Shown: piece by piece, positions 9,553 through 18,828 of the stretch
How positions within the stretch are numbered: the first letter of the stretch is position 1
Layout: the number at the start of each line of letters is the position of its first letter
Origin: DATKLL01 sp035542475
Lineage (GTDB): Bacteria > Desulfobacterota > Syntrophia > Syntrophales > UBA2185
Length of the DNA stretch: 64,000 nt
Assembly: GCA_035542475.1 (NCBI GenBank)
Contig: DATKLL010000148.1
Coordinates: 1-64,000, forward strand
Direction of reading: 5' to 3'
Notes under the pieces: generated by a model
Databases searched by the model: none
What the model was told of the DNA's origin: nothing
Seen by the model: only the letters and a program-made list of their open reading frames with translations
Program-made: the position numbers and the translations under genes

Positions 9553-10749
9553 TTACTTTAGCTCTAGTGGGAAAGATTCGCAGGTATCGGTTCTCTTATA
9601 CTTCATGTCGGATTCCAGAACCCACGGCGCGCTGATTGTACCACCGCCGGCGAAAGTGCAGAGGCTGGCAGGGGCGTTGTAGAGATGCTGCAGGCCGTAG
9701 AAGTTGTAGTTGCCGCCTTTGATGGCTTTCTGAAGCTCAGCGTTGCTGCCATCCGCCGGAACACCGTTCAGTTTAACCCGGACTGTATTGGTATAAAGCG
9801 ACAGGTCCTGATCCGCGTCGGCATAACCGATTGCGGCATAGCCGGAAGCTGCGACATTCATATTGACGCAAGGCATCATCGTGCTGGAGCTGTCATTGTG
9901 CCACACCTGATTGTCACTGTCTTGGGCTTGAATCAGTTTACTGACCAGATAGGCATCCAGCGAGCTATGCGTTCCTGAGCCGGCGTGACGCAAACACTTC
10001 CTGATCCCGTTGGCGGCGAAAGCATTACCGTCGGCATCCACCAAGTCGGACCAGTCGTAAACCTGGTTGCTGAAGATGATCTCGGCATGATCTCTGGTTA
10101 TATTGTCGATGGTCGTGCTGCCTTTCTTAACGTTCTTGCTTACAAAAAACGCGAAGGGAACGATGAGGGGTTTGCAGGGCTCGGCGCCGCCCCAGCTAAG
10201 CGGATGGGAAATGAAATTTCTAACAAGTCTTGAGCCACCCGCGGGCCCGTTCACATTACCGTCCGATATCTGCTTGAAGCAGGTATGATTCGTATCGGTC
10301 GCGCCGACCGTTACAGGATAGCATGAAGTCGTTGTGCATGTGTGTGTACCCCAGTTGCAGCCCGAAGGATCGAGCAATTTGCGCTGATAATTCGATCCGC
10401 TGCATGGCGCTGTCTCACCAAAATAGATTAACCCCTGCAGGGCCTCGATGGCATCATAGGAGGCCTTGGAGGAGATACGGAAATAACGCGTGGCGCCACC
10501 ACACGTGCCCTGGAAGATTACGTTTTTGTTATCGGGCAAGCCCGTTGATGTGTCATACGTCTCCCCCCACTGGATGCCGGTGCACCCCTGTCCTGTCATG
10601 TAGGCAGCGCCGTTATTCTTCCACATGATTACCTGCGCCGAGGCGCCCCACATATTGACGTCGGCCGGAAAATCAGCCGCTGCCGTTCCTGCGAATGCAA
10701 ACAGGGCAAGACCGGCAACTGTTGTTGCGAGTATTTTCTTGAGTTTCAT
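9553..10749 (-). CDS. Secreted PstS-like, cysteine-rich periplasmic-binding-fold protein
   Basis: The 398-residue protein has a clear signal peptide (MKLKKILATTVAGLALFAFA...AAA) and a mature part with about a dozen cysteines. The segment RHAGSGTHSSLDAYL resembles the phosphate-binding loop region of PstS-type proteins, and YAAIGYADAD resembles their later conserved strand. This suggests a type II periplasmic binding fold, but no permease or ATPase genes are nearby. The many cysteines fit with disulphide bonding and with the DsbC-like gene further upstream. The ATG at 10749 follows AGGAGATAAGAATT. It lies 35 bp after the VPLPA gene stop and is probably co-transcribed with it. Substrate unknown. 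Confidence 0.75.
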   Translation of the reverse strand: MKLKKILATTVAGLALFAFAGTAAADFPADVNMWGASAQVIMWKNNGAAYMTGQGCTGIQWGETYDTSTGLPDNKNVIFQGTCGGATRYFRISSKASYDAIEALQGLIYFGETAPCSGSNYQRKLLDPSGCNWGTHTCTTTSCYPVTVGATDTNHTCFKQISDGNVNGPAGGSRLVRNFISHPLSWGGAEPCKPLIVPFAFFVSKNVKKGSTTIDNITRDHAEIIFSNQVYDWSDLVDADGNAFAANGIRKCLRHAGSGTHSSLDAYLVSKLIQAQDSDNQVWHNDSSSTMMPCVNMNVAASGYAAIGYADADQDLSLYTNTVRVKLNGVPADGSNAELQKAIKGGNYNFYGLQHLYNAPASLCTFAGGGTISAPWVLESDMKYKRTDTCESFPLELK

Positions 10750-10784
10750 AATTCTTATCTCCTTGATTTAATGTAATAATTAGG

Positions 10785-11561
10785 TTAGGCAGTCGCCATT
10801 TTTCTGCGGATCCCGACAAGACCGATCAGGCCGGTCCCGAGGAGGTACACCGCCGCGGGAACAGGAACGGGATTGACGGGATTGATTACCGTGTGGCCGT
10901 CCTCGTATGTGCGGATCTGGTAGATTTGCAAACCTGCCTTATCGGCGCCGCTTACAAAGTTGGGGCTGGCGTAATAGTATACATACTGGTCGACATATTG
11001 CTGTCCCGCTGCGTCGAAGCCGGCGAGGCTCTTATCGGCAAAGCTGGGACTGCTAGTGCTCACCGCACTGCCGAGTCTTCCGACCAAACCCATTTCCGAT
11101 GAGTATGAATAGGGGTTTGCCTGAAGATTGACGTTCCGTGCATTTCCACTTAACCCGTTAAAAGATGATAGCTCGTTCCAACGAGTCAGTGTAGGACTCC
11201 ATTGTGCCTTTCCTATAGTCTGACCGGCTGCGTCACCGCTGATCCACGAACGGTTGTTTCCACTCTGCCCCGCGCTTGTCAGGGTAAAATAGGCAACATA
11301 CACGTTGCTCCAGTTGCTGACACCAAGATCGGTAAGGACATTGGCGTCGGCAGCGAAGGAATAGTTGTTGGTTGTGGCGGCGGTAAAATTGTAACCCGCG
11401 CCGAGATCAGTCACTATTTCTTTTACTCCTTTGCCGCCAATCCCATCCTGCGTGTAAAGGACGCGAATTAGGTCTCCTTCCGCAAAGGACGCCATGGCCT
11501 GCCCGGTGACACCGAACAGGAGCATAAACGCTGCAATCAGTACAAAGATTTTTTTCTTCAT
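10785..11561 (-). CDS. VPLPA-CTERM-sorted exported protein
   Basis: The 258-residue protein carries an N-terminal signal peptide (ending QAMA) and a C-terminal tripartite sorting signal: VPVPAAVYLLGTGL, hydrophobic helix, then RRK. This is the VPLPA variant of PEP-CTERM, the tag recognised by exosortases in exopolysaccharide-producing Gram-negative bacteria. The mature part is low in cysteine and rich in Ser, Asn, Gly and Tyr, with no enzyme motif that I recognise. Leader element B lies about 300 bp upstream. A matrix or surface role follows from the tag only. Confidence 0.88.
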   Translation of the reverse strand: MKKKIFVLIAAFMLLFGVTGQAMASFAEGDLIRVLYTQDGIGGKGVKEIVTDLGAGYNFTAATTNNYSFAADANVLTDLGVSNWSNVYVAYFTLTSAGQSGNNRSWISGDAAGQTIGKAQWSPTLTRWNELSSFNGLSGNARNVNLQANPYSYSSEMGLVGRLGSAVSTSSPSFADKSLAGFDAAGQQYVDQYVYYYASPNFVSGADKAGLQIYQIRTYEDGHTVINPVNPVPVPAAVYLLGTGLIGLVGIRRKMATA

Positions 11562-11804
11562 TTTTTTTCTCCTGAGTTTGAAATTTATTAAATATCATTT
11601 AACTCTTTCCTCTCAGGCAACCCGGCCGTCCACAGAATGTGGACCCGTGGCTTTCCGTCACCCGGTCACCCGGGCTTTGGCTTTATCTGAATGAAGCCGG
11701 CTGCTGGCTTGCGCCGCAACCTGCCTGTTCTTTCCGCAAATGCTTCCTTTACCTTATCACCTCCTTTTCTCTTTTTATGTTTTTTGAGCCCGTCTACTTT
11801 TCCG

Positions 11805-11879
11805 AAAAAAAGCATAACCAAGTACAACAAGCTCTTGATCCGGGCTTTCTGTTACCTCTGTCAGGTCAGCAAAGTACCT
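11805..11879 (-). promoter_or_regulatory. Leader element B with degenerate terminator-like hairpin
   Basis: The minus strand reads AGGTACTTTGCTGACC (11879-11864), then AACAGAAAGCCCGGATC and an imperfect hairpin closing at GCTTTTTTT (down to 11805). It lies between two VPLPA genes, 41 bp after the stop of one and upstream of the other. The hairpin plus U-tract could end the upstream transcript or attenuate the downstream gene. The 11562-11920 gap holds nothing else I recognise. Confidence 0.5.
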
Positions 11880-11920
11880 CAAATTCTAATCAGATATTTT
11901 TTGGCTTCAAAAGCTTTCCC

Positions 11921-12538
11921 TTAAGACTGCCTTCTTCTGATACCAATTATGCCTATTAGGCCCGAGCCCAGAAGCCACACGACCCCCGGGATGGGAACAG
12001 GGGTCAGAACATTCTGGTACTTCACCCCCTTGTCACTATCGCCATAGATATCGAACCTGATGTAACTCGCTGCCAGATAAGAAAGATCCGTCTTTGGTAT
12101 CAGGGCCTCGATCTCATTTTTCTTGGCGAAGAGCGCCTCATAACCGGAAACCGGGGAAACGGGCTGTCCGATTACGTCATAAATAGCAAGCTGGAGAATG
12201 GTCCCGGTCTCATTTGCATTAAAACCGGAAATGACCCCTTTCTTGCTGTAGGCGTAATTGTCCACGAGCCAAGCCACCTGAAGTAACGCTGCATTTCCGA
12301 CAATGGAAAACTTTTCCGCAAAATAGTTTCCGGGGATCGGCATATTGGTCGAAGGGTCAACACAGTAGGAATAAGAGTTCATGCTCCCAATATTATAGTA
12401 GATCTCGCCGGTGAGTTTGTCCTGCCAGCGGACATCCTGAAATGCGGAAAGATAGATATTCGTGTACGCGGCATGGGATGTCATGGAGAAAGCCAGGACG
12501 AAAACAATAACAGCAAACAATAAAGATATTTTTTTCAT
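11921..12538 (-). CDS. VPLPA-CTERM protein, possibly thioester-domain type
   Basis: The 205-residue product has a signal peptide (ending TSHAA) and a C-terminal VPIPGVVWLLGSGL plus hydrophobic helix and RRRQS, a textbook VPLPA-CTERM signal. The mature part begins with AYTNIYLSAFQDV and contains YSYCVDPS followed by AAWLVDNYA-type and LQLAIYDVIG segments. That arrangement resembles thioester-forming Cys domains seen in many PEP-CTERM proteins, but the partner Gln is not proven. Leader element C lies just upstream of the start. Expected to be exported and processed by an exosortase. Confidence 0.87.
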   Translation of the reverse strand: MKKISLLFAVIVFVLAFSMTSHAAYTNIYLSAFQDVRWQDKLTGEIYYNIGSMNSYSYCVDPSTNMPIPGNYFAEKFSIVGNAALLQVAWLVDNYAYSKKGVISGFNANETGTILQLAIYDVIGQPVSPVSGYEALFAKKNEIEALIPKTDLSYLAASYIRFDIYGDSDKGVKYQNVLTPVPIPGVVWLLGSGLIGIIGIRRRQS

Positions 12539-12582
12539 GTCAAAAAGTCTCCTCTTCAGTCATCTATCAGTCGTTAATTAAA

Positions 12583-12669
12583 CAGAAAGCCCGAATCAAG
12601 AAATACAACCTTCTTGATTCGGGCTTTCTGGTTCCTCGTTAGATCTTTCCGCCGGTCAGCAAAGTACCC
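12583..12669 (-). promoter_or_regulatory. Leader element C with perfect 18-bp hairpin
   Basis: On the minus strand GGGTACTTTGCTGACC (12669-12654) is followed by a spacer and a perfect 18-bp stem (12630-12613 with 12600-12583, arms CAGAAAGCCCGAATCAAG type) with a 12-base loop, then TTTAATTAA. It begins 9 bp after the small YezD-like ORF and ends 45 bp before the ATG of the VPLPA gene. Position and shape fit a terminator or attenuator in a shared leader. Confidence 0.7.
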
Positions 12670-12677
12670 TGATGATC

Positions 12678-12815
12678 TTATTCTTTTTTCAGTATCTCTT
12701 CAAATTTCTCCATCTTCCCGACGTGCCCGCTCTTGAAATTGATCTTGATGTATCCCGTGAATTTCTTGTCCATAAGGGCCTTAATCATATCGATAATCTT
12801 TTTCAGCTTTTCCAC
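12678..12815 (-). CDS. Small YezD/DUF2292-like protein (second copy)
   Basis: The minus strand encodes VEKLKKIIDMIKALMDKKF, then TGYIKINFKSGHVGKMEKFEE and ILKKE. It clearly matches the small protein at 8896-9102 (GYIKINF...G..EKFEE). A GTG at 12815 is the only plausible start, without a good ribosome site. Similarity continues upstream as KYRDI versus IYREV with no start codon, so this copy may be a remnant. Both copies sit beside a leader element and an exported-protein gene. Confidence 0.5.
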   Translation of the reverse strand: MEKLKKIIDMIKALMDKKFTGYIKINFKSGHVGKMEKFEEILKKE

Positions 12816-13210
12816 GGTTTCCGCGTCTTCTTTATGTATATCTCTGTATTTAAGGCGTCTTGCTGTTCATTACTTTCGGCCGACTTTGATAGCAGTCAAT
12901 TGTTGTAAATTTATGAAAACCGCATTAAGAATATGCTAATTCTTGAAAGCCATGCAATGACGATAACTTATGTTTTCCCGCCGTTCGATCCCCGCTTCTT
13001 GCACGAAACCCCGGATCAGGTTGAACTCACGGCGAAGTCCAATTCCACGCGTACATCCGGGTCGCGTCGGCTGTTTTTGGACTTTCCTTTGTTTGGGTAC
13101 ATTCTAGCAGGCATTTGTTGCAATTTCTTGAAAGGCAAGTTACATGATCATGAATTCTTCCGGTTCGATTCATCTTCCGTCTTTTCGCCGGTTATTATCC
13201 CGCTGTCTGC
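12816..13210. other. Intergenic gap
   Basis: About 395 bp between the small ORF and the TPR gene. I find no ORF with family similarity, no RNA gene and no strong terminator. It would hold the promoter for the minus-strand small ORF and the end of the type II secretion transcript. Confidence 0.5.
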
Positions 13211-15523
13211 TTATTCCTGACTTTTCATAATGTTCCGCGCATCTCTGTCGCCGAGCATTGCCGCTTTTTTCATATCCTCATATGCCTGTCTGCGGTTGCC
13301 AAGCTTGTTATATGAAGCCGCGCGATTATAATAGGCCAATGCATATTCGGGATTGATCTCAATAGCCCGGTTATAATCCAGGATAGACTTGTAATAGCTG
13401 CCTACGGCCGCACAGGCATTGCCCCGATCAACATACGCTTCCGCATACTCAGGATTGATCTCGATCGCTTTATCATAATCCACAATCGACTGCTTCCGAT
13501 TGCCGAGGGCTGCATAGGCGTTACCCCGGTTATAATAGGCCGTTGCAATTTCGGGATTTATCCCGATCGCTTTGTCATAATCCGCAATCGCCAGCTTTGG
13601 GTCACCCAGAGCAGTATTGGAATTGCCGCGATTAATGTAAGCCTCTGCATCGTTGGGATTGATCTTGATCGCTCTGTCATAGTCCATAATCGCCTGCTTC
13701 TGGTTGCCGAGGGCTACATAAGCGTTGCCCCGGTTATAATAAGCCTTTGCAATTCCGGGATTTATCTCGATCGCTTTGTCGAAATCCGCAATAGCCTGCT
13801 TTGGGTTGCCCAAGGTCATATAGGAATTGCCGCGATTAATGTAGGCCTCTGCATCGTTGGGATTGATCTTGATCGCATTGTCATAATCTGCAATCGCCTG
13901 CTTCTGGTTACGGAGGGCCATAGAGGCGTTGCCCCGGCTATAATAGGCCTTTGCAAAATCGAGATCGAGCTCAATCGTTTTGTCATAATCCGCAATTGCC
14001 TGCTTCTTATTTCCCAGGGCCGCATAGGCATTGCCCCGATTATAATAGACAATTGCAATTCCGGGGTTGATCTCGATCGCTTTGTCATAATCCGCAATTG
14101 CCTGCTTATGGTCGCCGACGGCCGCATAGGCATTTCCCCGGTTATAAGACACGACATGATTCTTTTCCGTAACCTGCAGTGCATGATTATACAACGTAAA
14201 ATCGTTCTTCCAGTAACCGACTTGTGTCCATGTAAGCATGAAGAGGCAGGAAAGGGTTAGCGTTGATAGTCCGATAAACACTCTTTCACGATAACTCCAT
14301 TTTTCCAGTAGCTCCGGAATGCCCCATGCCAACATGATGAACAACCCGACCATTGGAATATACGTGTAACGGTCCGCCCTTGCCTGTGCACCCACCTGCA
14401 CGAGACCGATTACAGGTATAAGGGTTCCCACATACCAGAACCATCCTATCGGCAAATACCGCAGTTTCCTTGCCGCCCGGATGACCATGAAGGTAATGGC
14501 CGAAAGGATTATTAAAGCTGCTAAGATCTGCCAGAGTTTCCACTCGTGGTAATAAGGATAAAAGACGGCGAGATTTCTGGGCCAGAACATGTCCCGGATG
14601 TATACTACATATGAAACAATGGCGTTTGAGACACGGTCACTCAGTGGAAAAGCTTCGAAGGATCTAACCGCTCCCCCTTTTTGCTGGGCAATGTATGTAA
14701 TGATGCAGGAGATCACAGAAAGGGCAAAAAGAGGTATCTTTTCCCAAAGCAGAGGACGAATTAATACCAATTGATATCTGATATCTGCCGACTTATCCGT
14801 GTGCACTTTTTCTTTCAGTTTGATCGCATCCCTCCTCCTGAGTCTTACTCTCTGTTTATCAGGCAACGCACGATTGCCGGATTTTTCTTGAACTGTTTGA
14901 TCCGCCGTGTTCCGCTCAAACCGTCCGAGAGGCCAGTAATCCAGGAGAAGCAGAACAATGGGAAGTGTGACCAGCATGGGTTTCGCCATCAGACCCAGGG
15001 TAAAGAATACAAGGACATACAGGTATCTCTGTGGCGACGGCCGCTCAACGTAATAACAATACGCGCCCATGGTAACAATCCAAAAGAAAGTAGAAAGGAC
15101 ATCCTTCCGCTCTGCCACCCAGGCAACAGACTCCACGTGGAGGGGATGAAGGGCGAACAGTGCGGCAGCAAAAGCACTCTGCCACAGAGCTTTCGTCATT
15201 CGATGGAGCACAAAAAAGAGCAGCAGCGCATTTGCAATGTGGAACAGGAGATTCGTAAGATGGTGCCGTCCCGATGTCAATCCAAAGAGCTGAAAGTCCA
15301 GCATGTGGGATAACCATGTCAGGGGATGCCAGTTAGCGGCATAACCGGTCGTAAATGCCCACCAAATACCATCCATGGTGACACCATCCTGAATGTGTAT
15401 ATTTTTGGTTACATATTTTGGATCGTCGTAATTAATGAAATCGCAATAATTGACCTGCCAGAACGCTGCGAGGGTAGCAAGTGTCAGGAAAATATAGATC
15501 GTTAGCGTCTTATTCTTTGACAT
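13211..15523 (-). CDS. TMTC-like membrane protein with nine TPRs
   Basis: The N-terminal ~450 residues form a multi-spanning membrane domain. FINYDDPKYV near the start and WHPLTWLSHMLD, then LFALHPLHVESVAWVAERKD, are the conserved loops of the TMTC/GT-C glycosyltransferase-like family (the D-D pair and HPLHVESVAW). A charged loop is inserted around residues 205-255. The C-terminal part carries nine near-identical 34-residue TPRs of the YNRGNAYAALGN..QAIADYDKAIEINP type. This family is thought to transfer sugars from lipid carriers to exported proteins. It is last in the gsp operon, 14 bp upstream of the end of gspF in coordinates, so it may modify or scaffold secreted proteins. The activity is inferred. 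Confidence 0.85.
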   Translation of the reverse strand: MSKNKTLTIYIFLTLATLAAFWQVNYCDFINYDDPKYVTKNIHIQDGVTMDGIWWAFTTGYAANWHPLTWLSHMLDFQLFGLTSGRHHLTNLLFHIANALLLFFVLHRMTKALWQSAFAAALFALHPLHVESVAWVAERKDVLSTFFWIVTMGAYCYYVERPSPQRYLYVLVFFTLGLMAKPMLVTLPIVLLLLDYWPLGRFERNTADQTVQEKSGNRALPDKQRVRLRRRDAIKLKEKVHTDKSADIRYQLVLIRPLLWEKIPLFALSVISCIITYIAQQKGGAVRSFEAFPLSDRVSNAIVSYVVYIRDMFWPRNLAVFYPYYHEWKLWQILAALIILSAITFMVIRAARKLRYLPIGWFWYVGTLIPVIGLVQVGAQARADRYTYIPMVGLFIMLAWGIPELLEKWSYRERVFIGLSTLTLSCLFMLTWTQVGYWKNDFTLYNHALQVTEKNHVVSYNRGNAYAAVGDHKQAIADYDKAIEINPGIAIVYYNRGNAYAALGNKKQAIADYDKTIELDLDFAKAYYSRGNASMALRNQKQAIADYDNAIKINPNDAEAYINRGNSYMTLGNPKQAIADFDKAIEINPGIAKAYYNRGNAYVALGNQKQAIMDYDRAIKINPNDAEAYINRGNSNTALGDPKLAIADYDKAIGINPEIATAYYNRGNAYAALGNRKQSIVDYDKAIEINPEYAEAYVDRGNACAAVGSYYKSILDYNRAIEINPEYALAYYNRAASYNKLGNRRQAYEDMKKAAMLGDRDARNIMKSQE

Positions 15524-15537
15524 GAAAAACCTTTGAC

Positions 15538-16740
15538 TTACAGCTTGAGGCTGCCCACGCTCATGACCGTCTGGATGAGGGTAAGGACGATGAACCCCAC
15601 CAGGAAGCCCATAATGATGATGATGGCCGGCTCCAGAAGGGTCAGCGCACGCTTGACGCTGGTCTTGAACCTTTCGTCAAAGATCTGATAAATTTCGAAA
15701 AATATTTCCTTCAAACTGCCGCTCTCCTCGCCGACGCGGATCATGTTAGGAATCATGGGCGGCAGAAAGGATACATGGGAAAAGGCATCGGCGATCTTCC
15801 GCCCTTCCCTGATTTGAACAGCCACCATTTCCAGACTCTCCCGGAGACTCCCATTTCGGATGAGGCCTGTCGAAAGGCGCAGGGCCTTGATGAATTCGAC
15901 TCCCGCTTCCAGCATGGCGTGCATGGAATAGGAAAACCGGGACAACTCCAGGTTCAGGATGAGGGTGCGGGCCAGAGGCAGGCGGATAAGCCGGTCCTGC
16001 AGGACGGAGAACCGGACTTTTGCCGGATAGACCCTGCTCAGGATATAGAGGACGGAGAAAATCGACGCGACGATGAGCACGTTCTGCACACTCAGCCATT
16101 TACTGAGGGCAAACAGAAGCTTCGCCGCCGCCGGCAGGTTGTCCGCCGAGGCGCCGAAGATGCCCAGGAATCGGGGCACAATGAACTGAAAGATGACGAA
16201 GAAGGTCATGATGCTCGCGACGATCAGAAAAGCCGGATAGACCATGGCGTCCCTGATTTCTCCCCGGAACTGGATCTGAAAGCGCAGATACTTGGCGATG
16301 CTTTCGAAAGCATCGGGCAGCCGTCCTATCTCCTCATTGTTGTGGATCATGTTGACGAGAAACTGACTGAACCGGCCCGTCTCCTGAAACGCCGCCGTGA
16401 CGCTCTTTCCCGCCCGGATGTTGGTCAGTATGAAGGACAGGATTTCCTTCATTTCTTCCTTGTCCGCCGATTGGATCAGGATATCAACGGCCTTGTCGAT
16501 CTGCATCCCCGATCGCAGGAGGGTGCTGAGTTCCCTGGCCATGTAGTAGGTGTCCTGGTGGTTGACCCGCCTTCTCCCGGCGAAGGTTTTTTCCCCACCC
16601 GCTTTTTCCGTGAGGTCGATGATGGTCAGTCCCCTCTCTTTCAGACGCGCCAGGGCATCCCTGCGGTCCGCGGCGGCGATTACGCCCCGTCCCTCCTTTC
16701 CAGTCTGATCTATGCCGACATAGACAAAGTCGTTCAGCAA
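15538..16740 (-). CDS. gspF: Type II secretion inner-membrane platform protein GspF
   Basis: The 400-residue polytopic protein has two repeated GspF cytoplasmic domains (about residues 65-190 and 270-390) and three membrane helices near 170, 220 and 375. Typical phrases are ARELSTLLRSGMQIDKAVDIL and NMIRVGEESGSL. GspF couples the GspE ATPase to pseudopilus assembly. It overlaps the gspE stop by 7 bp, in the usual E-F order. Confidence 0.96.
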   Translation of the reverse strand: MLNDFVYVGIDQTGKEGRGVIAAADRRDALARLKERGLTIIDLTEKAGGEKTFAGRRRVNHQDTYYMARELSTLLRSGMQIDKAVDILIQSADKEEMKEILSFILTNIRAGKSVTAAFQETGRFSQFLVNMIHNNEEIGRLPDAFESIAKYLRFQIQFRGEIRDAMVYPAFLIVASIMTFFVIFQFIVPRFLGIFGASADNLPAAAKLLFALSKWLSVQNVLIVASIFSVLYILSRVYPAKVRFSVLQDRLIRLPLARTLILNLELSRFSYSMHAMLEAGVEFIKALRLSTGLIRNGSLRESLEMVAVQIREGRKIADAFSHVSFLPPMIPNMIRVGEESGSLKEIFFEIYQIFDERFKTSVKRALTLLEPAIIIIMGFLVGFIVLTLIQTVMSVGSLKL

Positions 16741-18419
16741 ACCCGGAGCACCTCCTCGATGGTGGTTAATCCTTTGATCACCTTGATCATGCCGTCCTCC
16801 CGGAGGAGGCGAAAACCGGGCCTGGCAGAGACCGATTGCCGGAAACCCTCGAGGGACAGTGTCTTCAGGAATACCTCCCTCAAATCATCCGTGTAATCGA
16901 AGAGTTCAAAGATGGCCGTCCGGCCCCGGTAACCGGTGCCGGCGCACTGCTGGCATCCCTCTCCCTTCATGTAGGCTGGGCCGTCGGGGATCAGTTCTTC
17001 GAAGCGTTTCATGATGCTGGAAACGCCGTATTCCTGAAGAAGATAAAGGGAAGGCGTTTCGGAACGGCTGCAGAACGGACAGTTCCGCCGGGCGATCCGC
17101 TGGGCCATGAGCCCCGTGACGGCGGCGTTGATGAGGTACCCCTCCACGCCCATCTCCATGAGGCGGAAGAGGCTGCTCGAGGCGTCGTTCGTATGGAGAG
17201 TTGAGAGAACAAAGTGGCCTGTCAGGGCGGACTGGATGGATATCTCCGCCGTTTCCCGGTCCCGTATCTCCCCCACCATGATCACATCCGGGTCGTGGCG
17301 CAGGATGGACCGCAGAGCCCCCGCAAACGTCAGGCCGATTTCGCTCTTTACCTGGATCTGATTGATCCCTGGAAGTTGATACTCTACGGGGTCCTCAGTG
17401 GTGATGATCTTCCTTTCCTCGCTGTTGAGCCGGGTCAGCATGGAATAGAGGGTGGTCGTTTTACCCGACCCTGTCGGGCCTGTGACCAGGAGCATGCCGT
17501 GGGGACGGCGGATCAGATCTGTGATCACGCGCCGATGATCCGCCTCCATGCCCAGATGCTCCAGATCGAAGCTGAGCTTTTCCCTGTAAAGGAGCCGCAG
17601 GACAACCCCCTCACCGGTGACGGTGGGAATCGTCGACACACGAATATCGAGAAGATGGGAGGCAAGCCGGGTGGAAAACTTGCCGTCCTGAGGAAGGCGC
17701 TTTTCCGCAATATCCAGACCCGCCAGGAGCTTGACTCTTGACACCGCCGCCAGATAAAATTGTTCTTCGAGGACGTCCTTCTCGTGGAGGATGCCGTCGA
17801 TCCTGAGTCTAACCCGGTAACGGTGCTCCGAAGACTCGATATGAATATCCGATGCCCGAAGCTCAACGGCCCGGCCAATGATATGATTGAGAAACTGGAT
17901 GACCGGCGCTTCAAAGGCCATTTCCTTGAGCTTTTCCGCGTCCTGTTCGCCGTCGAGGGACACAAAGTCCTTGCCCATGTCACCCTTATAGCCCCGTACC
18001 AGTTCTTTGACGGTTCCTTCTGGCGCCAGTACGGGGACAATCCTGAAGCCCGTCCGGCCGATGACGTAATCAAAAGTGCCATGCTGAAAAGGATCGTCTG
18101 TAGCGACGTAAAGAATGCGTCGCTCCCGGTCCGCTTTAAGAGGAAAAATCTGGTGGTTAAAGAGGAAGTTGAGATCCAGACGTTCTTCGAGGAACGGAAA
18201 GAGCTCGTCATCCTGAAGCTCTTCGCCCTGATAAACGGTCAGATTCAAACCGGCGGCAAGCGCGTCGATGAGCTGCACCTCGGTGATGGCCCCCAACCGC
18301 AACAGGGCACGGCCAATGTCTCCGCCGAGTTCTTTATGAAGTTTTTGGGCCTTCTCCAAAATCTCGGGCTTGATGGAAAAACGTTCTCTGAGGATCTGTT
18401 CGAGCATGGCTTTTTTCAC
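16734..18419 (-). CDS. gspE: Type II secretion ATPase GspE
   Basis: The secretion ATPase drives pseudopilus growth from the cytoplasmic face. An N-terminal MshEN/GspE_N domain is followed by the RecA-like core with Walker A GPTGSGKTTT, Asp box, Walker B (DVIMVGEIRD) and the His box (LSTLHTNDA). A tetra-cysteine zinc site is present (CPFC ... CQQC). I chose the GTG at 18419, which overlaps the gspG stop as GTGA; an ATG follows at 18407. A longer reading frame to 18569 lies inside gspG and should not be used. Confidence 0.96.
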   Translation of the reverse strand: MKKAMLEQILRERFSIKPEILEKAQKLHKELGGDIGRALLRLGAITEVQLIDALAAGLNLTVYQGEELQDDELFPFLEERLDLNFLFNHQIFPLKADRERRILYVATDDPFQHGTFDYVIGRTGFRIVPVLAPEGTVKELVRGYKGDMGKDFVSLDGEQDAEKLKEMAFEAPVIQFLNHIIGRAVELRASDIHIESSEHRYRVRLRIDGILHEKDVLEEQFYLAAVSRVKLLAGLDIAEKRLPQDGKFSTRLASHLLDIRVSTIPTVTGEGVVLRLLYREKLSFDLEHLGMEADHRRVITDLIRRPHGMLLVTGPTGSGKTTTLYSMLTRLNSEERKIITTEDPVEYQLPGINQIQVKSEIGLTFAGALRSILRHDPDVIMVGEIRDRETAEISIQSALTGHFVLSTLHTNDASSSLFRLMEMGVEGYLINAAVTGLMAQRIARRNCPFCSRSETPSLYLLQEYGVSSIMKRFEELIPDGPAYMKGEGCQQCAGTGYRGRTAIFELFDYTDDLREVFLKTLSLEGFRQSVSARPGFRLLREDGMIKVIKGLTTIEEVLRVC

Positions 18420-18814
18420 CAGTTCGTTATGGATTTCCCCCCCAATGTTCCGTCCGGCCCAAGAGAGTACAGGTCGAAAGGCCCGTGCTCGCCGGGCGCC
18501 TTGTACCCGTAAGCTCTGTCCCAGGGGTCCTTCGGCACAACATTCTTGGAAAGGTAAGGCCCCCGCCACTTGAGATCTTTCGACTGGATTAATTCCTCCA
18601 GGTTCGCGGGATAGCGGTTCATGTCGAGCTTGAAGGACATGACGCTCGACGAGAGCATTTCGATCTGCGCCTTGGCAATTTCTTCCTTGGACCGCTCGAA
18701 GCGGCCCATCAGGTTCGGCGCGATGAGAGAGGCGATAAAGCCGATGATGATTACCACGACCAGAATTTCGATCAGTGTGAATCCGGCATCTTTTTTTCGC
18801 TTTTTATTTTTCAT
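18416..18814 (-). CDS. gspG: Major pseudopilin GspG
   Basis: Short basic leader (MKNKKRKKDAG), then the prepilin-peptidase site and helix GFTLIEILVVVIIIG with Glu at +5. The C-terminal part has the GspG fold with the RYP...L and KDPWDRAYGY motifs and the calcium-loop region DLYSLGPDGTLGG. The ATG at 18814 follows AGGAG; an upstream start at 18844 would overlap gspD. No prepilin peptidase (GspO) is in the window. Confidence 0.96.
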   Translation of the reverse strand: MKNKKRKKDAGFTLIEILVVVIIIGFIASLIAPNLMGRFERSKEEIAKAQIEMLSSSVMSFKLDMNRYPANLEELIQSKDLKWRGPYLSKNVVPKDPWDRAYGYKAPGEHGPFDLYSLGPDGTLGGKSITNW

Positions 18815-18828
18815 GACACGCGCTCCTG

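Noticed and set aside
18420..18569. N-terminal extension of GspE
   Set aside because: This stretch lies within gspG in another frame and has no resemblance to GspE; a GTGA overlap start fits better.
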